From assembly GCA_963920525.1 (NCBI GenBank), contig OY986438.1, forward strand, positions 187,780,388 through 187,844,387: DNA of 64,000 bases. The letters run 5' to 3'. The notes beneath the pieces were generated by a model. It had not been told where the DNA came from and did not search any database. It was given only the letters and a program-made list of their open reading frames with translations. The position numbers and the translations under genes were made by a program. The first letter of the stretch is position 1. Each line of letters opens with the position of its first letter. Of the stretch, positions 56,526 to 64,000 are shown one piece after another. This DNA is from Dichetophora obliterata (Eukaryota > Arthropoda > Insecta > Diptera > Sciomyzidae).

Positions 56526-58260
56526 GGGGGTCCTCTGGTAATCTATGCCAAATTTTAGCCTTTTTTCAAAATATTGTGGAAAGAGAACGAGTAAAAATAT
56601 TTTAGTTCCGTTTTTTGATTTGGGTAGCTTAATTTATTGAAAAAAATACAAAATTTTGAAAAAGTTAATTTATGGACCGTTCAGAAAGTTCTCGGCCTGG
56701 TAACGAGGTTCTCCGGAAAAAAGGTGGGTCCAAATTGCGCACGATTCCAAGAGTAAACATCGTCTGAAAAAAAAAAAATATTCAGTTACTTAGAATGAAT
56801 GTCCCTATAGCCCCTACCTCGGAAACAAAAATTGAAATTTTTTTAGGGGGGGAGCCGCCACTTTGAAAATGAAAAATCGAATTTCGACCTTTTTTTTTGT
56901 AGTCTAGTGTAGAAAAAAAATAGTAAACATTATTTTTTCGGCAAGTTTGAGGTAGGGGCTATAGCGGCGTAAATTCTGCGTCGTTTCATGCCTCATATAT
57001 CAAAATCGGTCAAAAACTGTTTGAGTTATCGTGCGCAAAGTTTTGAAAAACATGGTTTCGAGAGAAACGCGTTTAAAGTTTTGACTTCAATTTTGAGGCA
57101 CACAAATGACATTAACACATATTTTTTTAATACAATACTTACGAATATTAATCGGCAATTCCAGCCCCATAAAGTGTGCCTTCCTCCATCTCATAAAACG
57201 AGTTTTCCATGGCTTTTTGGGCTCTGCGGGCTGTGCGACCCTCTTTCGATGATGCGTACGTTCTTAGCTCTGAGCGTTGAAGTCGTTTTCCGTCGCGAGA
57301 TTCAGCATACATCTCGGCTTGTGGGCCGATGACAATACCCATTGTTGACATTATTTTTAAAATACTTGTGAAGCCTTCGTTGAAAATGCAGGTTGCCAGA
57401 AAATTTGCGATTTCGACTGTGGTAGCACCACAGTGGATATGTTTCGGTTCAAAGGTCCACAAAAGCGAGTTGAACGATTCGTTACAATTTTGCGTTTCAC
57501 CTCCAGTGCATCGGTTGAGTAGATCGTCGGATGATAACGCTTCGTATATGGGCTTCATTACTTGCAGAACCTTTCCATCAAGTGGGGCGTACGTGTGGTG
57601 AAATGAGGCTAATGAGCCTTCTGCTGCTGACTTTTGATAGGCGCACCAGCTGGACTCACCAGGTGGGCAATACATATGTTGTGGATTACTATCACTTGAA
57701 CTTTTGTGATAATATGTTGACCATATTTCTTTTCTCATGTTTTCCACAGAGTCCTTATTACGTCGAATAGCAAGTCCATAGTAAGTAGTCAGCTCGCTTA
57801 TGACTTTGTCTGTCAGTTTGCCAGTGCCTTTTCCACCGATGCCTTTGTTTTCTTTTTTGGCCTTGCGCAGCCGTGTGCCCATGCGTTTTTGCACGTGAGC
57901 GATGCACTCCTTTTTTGTGACAACGGGGTCGCCGTTATACGGATCAAGGTCTATAATGGCCTTGAAGGTTTTGCTGTCGCCATCGCCAATATATTTTTCA
58001 TATTTTATGCCATATTTTTCGATCGATGAGGCAAACATTTCCTTCACGGCATCTACCTCCATCTTGCCCGCACTCCCACTGTGGTTGTTTGTGCATGTTT
58101 TCTGGTTTTTTGACGAAAACATACCTACACAAAAATGCCTGTATCTCCTAAACTATTTCGAATTTTGAAAAATCCTTTTGGGAAAATGTTTTTGAGTATC
58201 TGAGCAATAGAAATATGAAAAAAAAATCGAAAAAATTTTTCGGATTACCAGAGGACCCCC
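56526..58260 (-). mobile_element. Kolobok-like (Mutator-related) element at TTAA
   Basis: TTAA at 56522-56525 and 58261-58264 with perfect 18-bp inverted repeats GGGGGTCCTCTGGTAATC. TTAA duplications are known for piggyBac and Kolobok; the encoded protein is Mutator-like, not piggyBac, so Kolobok is favoured. The right end lies only about 140 bp upstream of the open frame, so the N-terminal part of the gene has been deleted. Confidence 0.8.
57148..58122 (-). pseudogene. Mutator/Kolobok-type transposase, N-terminally truncated
   Basis: A long uninterrupted frame (324 codons) with NHSGSAGKMEVDAVKEMF, YIGDGDSKTFKAIIDLDP (catalytic Asp), the C-x2-H motif in KKECIAHVQKRMGTRLRKAK, YYGLAIRRNKDSVENMRKEI, TQNCNESFNSLLWTF (catalytic Glu) and the terminal LYGAGIAD. 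These are the hallmarks of a Mutator-like transposase domain found in many arthropods; C/DxxH between the second D and the E is shared by MULE, P, hAT and Kolobok. The segment carrying the first Asp is absent, so it should be inactive despite the open frame. Confidence 0.75.
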
Positions 58261-58319
58261 TTAATGCTTAAATATAATTTTGGCCATGCAGCTACCACGG
58301 CTGGCGCGTACAAGGCGCA

Positions 58320-59337
58320 ATCTGGAACACTAATTTTCACAAACTTTTCGCAGCATTTGCGGCCGTATCTCTCCGATAACTCTTCGAATGCTGATTTCTA
58401 GGTGCTCAATTGTTTGTGGTTTATCGACGTAGACAAGTGACTTTACTTAACCCCAAAGAAAATAATCCAATGGGGTTAAATCACACGATCTTGAGGGCCA
58501 ATTATTTATTAATTGGGCCATTTCGTGAAATTATTTTTTCGTCAAAAGTTTCCTTGAGTAAATCAATTGTAGCGCCCGCTGTGTGGCATGTGGCTCCATC
58601 TTGTTAGAACCACATATCAGCAAGATTAATGCCAGCTAATTTAGGTACGAAAAAATTTCGAATCATGTTCCTATACCGTTCACCATTGACAGTAACATTC
58701 TGTCCATCATCGTTTTTGAAGACATATGGGCCAATGACTCCGCCAGCCCATAAAGCGCACCAAACAGTAATTTTCTGTAGCTGTAATGGTGTTTCGACAA
58801 AAGCTTGTGGATTCTCCTCATTCCAAATACGACAATTCTGTTTATTTACGTACCCATTTAAGCAAAAATGGGCTTCATCGGAAAATAAAATTTTCAATGG
58901 AAATTCAAAATCAATATCAATTCGCCGAATTGGTGGCGCATACGATGGTCTTTTGGCTTTAATTCCTGCACCAGTTGAATCTTGAAAGGTTTTAAGCCAA
59001 GATCTTTTCGTAAAATCTTCTATAAAGTGGAAGGACACAACCGCAGTTGCTGAGAACGGCGACGAATTGATTGATTTGGATTATCTTCAATGCTTTTCTG
59101 TAAAGCGGCTACAGATTCTTCAGTGCGCACTGTTCGGCGTCTCACGGGATGCACATTATCAGTAACAGTAAATGTGGTCCGAAAACGATCTATTGTTCTT
59201 CGAATTAGCAGCTCTGAAGGACAATTATGTACGTCATAAAATGGACGAAGTGCACGATAAGTTTGACGAACAGAACCATAAAGTTGATTAAAAATTTCCA
59301 CAATTTGCATGCGTTGCTCTGGTGTAAGTCGATCCAT
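58320..59337 (-). pseudogene. mariner/Tc1-superfamily transposase (decayed)
   Basis: It begins MDRLTPEQRMQIVEIFNQLY with a helix-turn-helix region, then SIRRRSQQLRLCPSTL. After a frameshift near 59030 the catalytic part follows: FSDEAHFCLNGYVNKQNCRI, KITVWCALWAGGVIGPY and ADMWF-stop-QDGATCHTA (second Asp, about 58600). A further frame gives SCDLTPLDYFLWG (third Asp, about 58470). The DD(D) triad is therefore still recognisable. One in-frame stop interrupts WFQQDG and there are others downstream. Confidence 0.88.
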
Positions 59338-59455
59338 AATAAAATGTAAAAAAAAAACTAAACAAAGAGCAACTATCAGCTGTTAAATGGGTAGTCTGAA
59401 ATAAAGCAGAGATGCTAACTCCAAGTTGTATCACTCTATAAAAAACACCCTTTAC

Positions 59456-60129
59456 ACTGTTCTTAGTACATCCCTAGAAGTATGCATTAGTTTTTATTAT
59501 TCTTTTTTATTGGTTTTTCATACATGAATTAGCTAAAATACCCTGTGTTACTTATACTATTTTATCTACTATAACTTTCTTGTTTATAAAACAGAGCTGA
59601 TAATATTTTAGAAACCAAAAGATAATACTTAAGATATAATTATAAAAAAGTTTCGTCAAAATCAAAGAATCCCAATTTTTTAAATTCTTTATCGAACTTC
59701 GCTCAATTTTTAATATTTTTCCATATAAAATTTACCATTTTTAGCAAACGTTCAGTTTTTGAAAACTTAATAACTTTCTTGTTTATGAAAAGGTGCAGAT
59801 GATATTTCAGAAATAAACAGTAAATAGCTACTTCAAATAAAATTACAAGAAAGTTTTATCTAAATCAAAGAATCCCTTTTTATCAAAATTTATCAAAATT
59901 CGCAAATTATTTATTTTAAAGGTGTTTTTTTAGGAAAAGAAAATTTTTTTTAGTATTAAACTAACAAGAAAATAATAGTTACATGAGCTAAAATACTATT
60001 CAAAATTATCTTCTTTACTAATTTTAAAAAAACATACTAAATTTTTAAAAACATTAACTTAATTTTTACTGATTTTGTTTTCTACTAATTCAAAGGTGTA
60101 GTAAAGGCCATGCATTTATTTGTTATTAA
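59456..60129. other. AT-rich spacer, nothing recognised
   Basis: No exon or repeat boundary. AACTTTCTTGTTTATRAAA occurs twice (59572, 59771), about 200 bases apart. Confidence 0.4.
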
Positions 60130-60544
60130 AGATTGTAACAACCTAAATTCCCGGCCGAGGATGCGCTCGAAGGACCCAGGGTTCGTTGCAATTATTTGTA
60201 TTTGTCTTTTTCAGACACCGAATCAAAACACAGAGGTTTCTGAACTCATTTAATTTTATTGACAGATTTATGTGCTCTAAAAGCTTACTTTATTTAACAT
60301 TTCTTTCACTCAATATTATTACGTTAGAATTGCATGTTACTCCAACCAAATGTGCAATTTAGTGGCCCCCTGACCTCTAGGGTTTCGTTCGTCGTTTCTG
60401 GTTAATAGCTCTTCGTCCGGTGCTACAGCTCTATTGAACTCCTTCGGTAAATGAAAACCTCATGCGGTGGGGCGTAGTGACTTCGATTTTAAAGGTTTTT
60501 AGATTTAAAAGCCATTTGGTCTTTTGTACCATATGGTTTGTAAG

Positions 60545-61110
60545 GAGCGAAGTCAACTCCTCTGTCCCATTTACAATCCGCGAAACGGGTAGATATCTAA
60601 ATTATGGCCCTATCGAGACCCTATGTGGTAGTGACGAGTTTGGTCAGAGTCCGTAACGCCGGGCGATTACAGTGAGCGAGGTCAACCCCTCTATCTCTAT
60701 TTTAATCAGCAATCGAGGTGTCCTGTGTATCCTTGGAGTTTCGACGATGGCCCTAGAGTCGGCAGCGAGACCGACTACTGTACAGCACAGATCAAGCGAG
60801 GTCAACCCCTCTATCCCGACCTGGCTGCAATAACTTTCAACCAACGTGTCATGCTCCTGCTCCAAAGGTGCCTATGTACACTAGTATCTTACGTGAAAAC
60901 CTACGGTGGTGCAAGCCTGCACCTGGGATTCGTAGCACCGTGCGATTGTAGTAAGCGAGGTCAACGCCTCTGTACCACTGGCAATCGGCAATAGCTAGCT
61001 CTGTCCTACTCTTGTATCTCAGAAAATGCCCTAGGTTTGGCAGTAGAGCCGTCTATGTGGCAGATCGGTTCGAGCGAGGTCAACCCCTCTATCCCGAACT
61101 GTCTGTAATA
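60545..61110 (+). repeat. Five copies of a GAGCGAGGTCAACCCCTCT module
   Basis: GAGCGAAGTCAACTCCTCTG (60547), GAGCGAGGTCAACCCCTCTA (60675), AGCGAGGTCAACCCCTCTAT (60797), AGCGAGGTCAACGCCTCTGT (60954) and GAGCGAGGTCAACCCCTCTA (61074) stand 120-157 bases apart. The core is far better conserved than the sequence between copies. Confidence 0.85.
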
Positions 61111-61569
61111 GGCTTTTGGGAAAGCTATTTCCTGCGTAAATATTCCACTTTATTTACCTGTACATTTACTCTCGTTCTACCCTCGTGCCCAAATGTCGAC
61201 TTTTATCTTTCGTCCTTCAGGCGGGTTCACTTTTGCACTGTTATTTTAAACAATTTGAAAATCTTCTTTATGGATATTGTAGTTACCTGTATACAATTCA
61301 AAATTTTGTTTTGACGTGCATTCGCGTCATCTTGATGCAACAATTTTATTTATTAAAACGCGACTTTATCTTAGTGCGTATGAAATCTATTTTTTTTTTT
61401 TATTTACATACCTCTCTTTTCTTTTTAGCAAGGTTTTCTCAAATAAACTCTACTTTTTATAAATTTAATATTACTAAATGCAAATTTAAAAAATAAAAAA
61501 GAACAAAATGATACGATACGTCAAATAAAACCTGAGGCTTCCTATCGGCGTATCCGCGGCGTCCTGGCG

Positions 61570-61770
61570 TCTTTGAAATGCTGCTGGCGTCATCGTGATG
61601 TTGTTTCTGCTACTGCACAGTCCTCTTGTGGCCGCCGTTCTGTCGCTGTGCAGTCCTCTTGCAGCTGCGCAGTCCTTTTGCTGCTGCTGCGCTGTCGCTG
61701 TACAGTCCTCTTGCTGCTACTGTGTTGCCGTTGCGCAGACCACTTGCTGCGTTTTACTCGCTCTCTACGC
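61570..61770 (+). repeat. Short tandem repeat around GCTGTRCAGTCCTCTTGC
   Basis: GCACAGTCCTCTTG, GTGCAGTCCTCTTGC, GCGCAGTCCTTTTGC, GTACAGTCCTCTTGC and GCGCAGACCACTTGC occur about 27-45 bases apart, mixed with GCTGCTGCTG. The overlapping frames in all three phases on the + strand are repeat by-products. Confidence 0.75.
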
Positions 61771-62012
61771 GGTTGGTTCGCTTTTACGTTGCGCTACCTA
61801 AGTTGTTAGCAGCTGGCTCTTCTATCACGACTTTACTTTACAGACCAGTCCGATCTCACTCGCGGTTTCCACAAACTTAACTCCAGATTTCTAGCTGTTC
61901 GGCCTTTTATAACTCCTATCAGTAGGGCACTCGATGCTTGTTCTTCCTTCAATTTCCTCTTAAAATCATGGCATCTTGCCGTTGTTAAGTGATTAGTATT
62001 CTCCAGCAAGAT

Positions 62013-62728
62013 GAGTCTCCGTTAATATGAAAAACAAAGTAATAAAAAACATACGTTAGTGTTTTACTCACCCCAGTAGGAAAATTATGGTGAAGTGCAG
62101 AAAAGTAAGTAGTTGCGTAATACATAAATTACGAGACCTGTACTATAAGTTGTGACCAAATCCAAAACTATTTGGGCATTTCAGGATGGAAGTTATTAAA
62201 ATTGCAACTTATTTTAATCTGGATCTAGCCAGGAATTGAACCTTAGTCAAGTTTATATATTCCTATTCCGAATTATAATTTAGAAAATTCAAATTTCTTT
62301 GATTGTTTAAAAATTTTATTAGTTTGTTTCAGGTTGTAGGTGTTCCTAAGCTATGGCTTAAATTACATTACTCCAATACTGAATAAAATGGGTTTATATT
62401 GCATACTTTCTTTGAAACAAAAACAACAATTATTTATTTTCTTATATTCTTACCCATTGGATGCACTGTGCGTTGGCGCTATTTCATGTCCGACGTATGA
62501 TCTCGTCTAAAAACTACTTTTGCGAGGGAATGAACACACTTTGAAACACAATTTTATTAATAATGTGAATAAATTATTATAATTATAAATATTATATTTT
62601 TTTAAATACATTTTTTTTAGATGATTTTACAACTTCTCCCTGACTCACCTATTCCAAAAAACAAATAACAAAGTTCGTATACGAAGCTTGAAGTAGTCAC
62701 AACTAAATCAATATCCGTTTCATAATCA
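62013..62728. other. Spacer, nothing recognised
   Basis: No coding or repeat signal. Confidence 0.4.
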
Positions 62729-62730
62729 AA

Positions 62731-63902
62731 TCTATAGTAATAAAACTCATTTTCTATTTGTTTGTTTGTTTGGCCTTTTTACAAATCTAAACGGCTCAAC
62801 GGATTTCGCTCAAACTAGGTACACATATTAAGTTTATCCCAACTTAAAATGTAACTTACTTAGTTTTTGCCACGCCCCCTCTGAAATTTTTCAACTAACG
62901 GTAATTTTGTTATTATAAAACTTTTTAGTATAGGAGATTTTTGTATATTTAATTTTAAAAATTTTTTGTTATTTTGAAATCAAAAACACTCACATATCTT
63001 CAAAATTGGAGAAATTTACCTGAGAATGAGAAAAAAAACGACATGAAAATCAAAGTTTGGTATTTCGATGCAAATATCTCCGCTGTCCATTAATATATTT
63101 CATTCAAATTTCTTTTGTTCAAAAGTTCAATAAAATCACTTCACAAAAATAGGTTGAACTGTACCGTTAAGTCAATGTATATATGTTTTATGAGTATGCC
63201 AAAAAAGGTCCAAAATATTGACTTTTTACTCAAAAAATGACTCAAAAATTGTTGTTGTTGTAAAAATGAAATCAATTAAAAATAGAAAATCTGACTACCT
63301 TTCATATGAGATAGCATTTATTTGCAAAAATTCTTCCAGCTAAGCGCAAAAATTATTTTACTGTTTATGTCGTCAAGATCTTTGATCTTTTTCGCGAAAT
63401 TTATTTTTTCCAAAATGTTGTTTTTTTATGTTTTACAAAAAAGTCAAGTCTCAAAAATAATTTATGTGAAAAAATTACCCCAATATCTCTTTCCAATCAA
63501 AAGTTATGGCTAAAAATCTATTTTTTCATACCGACTATTAATAAAAAACTTAGTTTTGTGTTAAACTTCTCAAATAGTTTGAACGTCCCCCATTTATCTC
63601 TAAGAATGCAGTTGTGTGCCTAAAGTAAGTACGAACATTTTTGATTATATAAAATCTTCTTTATAGTGATCTTCTTATTTTTTACCTCCCCACCCCTCCC
63701 CCCCAAAAACGCAAAATTTTCCTAAACTTTTTTGTATTAATGTTCGTTCAACTACCTTTCTAACGGTAAATAAATGAAATTAAATAAAATAAAATTCAAC
63801 ATGTTTTTCATTATTCCCGATTTTAAAAAACATTTAATCGATAAGTGTATGTAAAAATGTTTATATAAATGACTTTCGAGTAACACCGGGTATATCAGCT
63901 AG
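62731..63902 (+). mobile_element. Non-autonomous Helitron
   Basis: It starts with TCTATAGTAATAAAACTC, preceded by A, has the common insect Helitron 5' region (TTTGTTTGTTTGTTTGGCC), and ends CCGGGTATATCAGCTAG followed by T. TC start, CTAG end and insertion between A and T are the Helitron rules. No terminal inverted repeats, no target duplication and no Rep/helicase frame. Internal CACGCCCC (62870) and ACTACCTTTCTAACGG (63751) motifs are shared with repeats at 53.9 and 22.8 kb. Confidence 0.8.
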
Positions 63903-64000
63903 TATAAAATATTTTCTTTTCACAAACAATATATTCTTAAATAAAAAGTCAGAAGAAATTCAAAATGTTCACCTTAAAAAGGCATTCACTTTAAAAATGT

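Larger units (their letters stand above)
56416..59452 (-). mobile_element. mariner-type element carrying a nested Kolobok/Mutator-like element
   Basis: AAAGGGTGTTTTTTATAGAG ends at 56416 and (complement) 59452 are flanked by TA (56414-56415; 59453-59454). Without the 1.74-kb insertion at 56526-58260 the length is about 1.3 kb, normal for mariner. The transposase is on the minus strand, starting next to the right end. Confidence 0.9.
60134..62008 (+). mobile_element. Probable 1.9-kb solo LTR
   Basis: TGTAACAACC at 60134 and a CA at 62007-62008 are flanked by the 4-bp AGAT (60130-60133; 62009-62012). The interval is clearly GC-richer than its surroundings and internally repetitive, and has no long coding frame; an A-rich AATAAAAAAG site lies at about 61490. 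Such large LTRs with 4-bp duplications occur in Osvaldo/Ulysses-type Gypsy elements (analogy only). A second LTR or internal region was not found. Orientation is a guess. Confidence 0.5.

Noticed and set aside
57329..58168. Several + strand frames of 79-90 residues
   Set aside because: They are antisense shadows of the Mutator/Kolobok-type transposase.
61573..61880. Three overlapping + strand frames rich in Cys/Leu/Ala/Ser
   Set aside because: All come from the GCTGTRCAGTCCTCTTGC tandem repeat in three phases.

Overview
This is a piece of an insect nuclear genome, almost certainly a higher (schizophoran) fly. It is very AT-rich, protein-coding signal is sparse, and transposable elements at every stage of decay cover much of it. 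The only host gene I can recognise is on the + strand: a cysteine-rich, lysine-rich exon at 17381-17560 that matches the pleiotrophin/midkine family (fly Miple), and a terminal exon at 31617-31639. The two splice in frame across a 14,056-base intron (17561-31616), and an A-rich probable 3' UTR follows to about 33.3 kb. No earlier miple exon was recognised, so 1-17380 is probably upstream intron (inference) and everything beyond about 33.4 kb is intergenic or repeat DNA.

Layout. 0-4 kb: two degenerate non-LTR retrotransposons in opposite orientation. 4-9.2 kb: a GT microsatellite, 148-bp degenerate tandem repeats, a Tc1/mariner-type transposase fragment beside a foldback element with about 240-bp arms, a tRNA-like module and a LINE 3' fragment. 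9.2-12.4 kb: a foldback element built from about 180-bp units, interrupted by a 5'-truncated LINE with target duplications. 12.9-15.8 kb: small inverted-repeat elements. 17.4-31.6 kb (miple intron): a Ty1/copia deletion derivative with a perfect 5-bp target duplication, a P-like element with a THAP fragment and a perfect 8-bp duplication, and a piggyBac element flanked by TTAA that holds a LINE fragment and a foldback element, itself interrupted by a TTA-flanked element. 34.4-39.5 kb: a nest of a large foldback, a LINE and a TA-flanked inverted-repeat element. 39.8-41.5 kb: a Tc1-like element with long inverted repeats. 42.6-53.7 kb: a run of inverted-repeat elements, several filled with their own short repeated word. 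54.5-55.0 kb: a 22-bp minisatellite. 55.9-59.5 kb: a mariner element whose 3' end is tandemly duplicated and which carries a Kolobok/Mutator-like element at TTAA. 60.1-62.0 kb: a probable 1.9-kb solo LTR. 62.7-63.9 kb: a Helitron.

How it works together: only miple looks like a working cellular gene. The element proteins all show stops, frameshifts, deletions or truncation, except the transposase fragment at 57148-58122, whose frame is open but incomplete. The most unusual signal is a set of TA-flanked elements whose ends resemble one another (starting CACTGA, CACGGA or CAYGCTCAGA) and whose interiors are filled with a private, often palindromic word. Two of them stand back to back and share one TA. 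Order of insertion, element boundaries and decay were all read by eye; no alignment or database search was possible.
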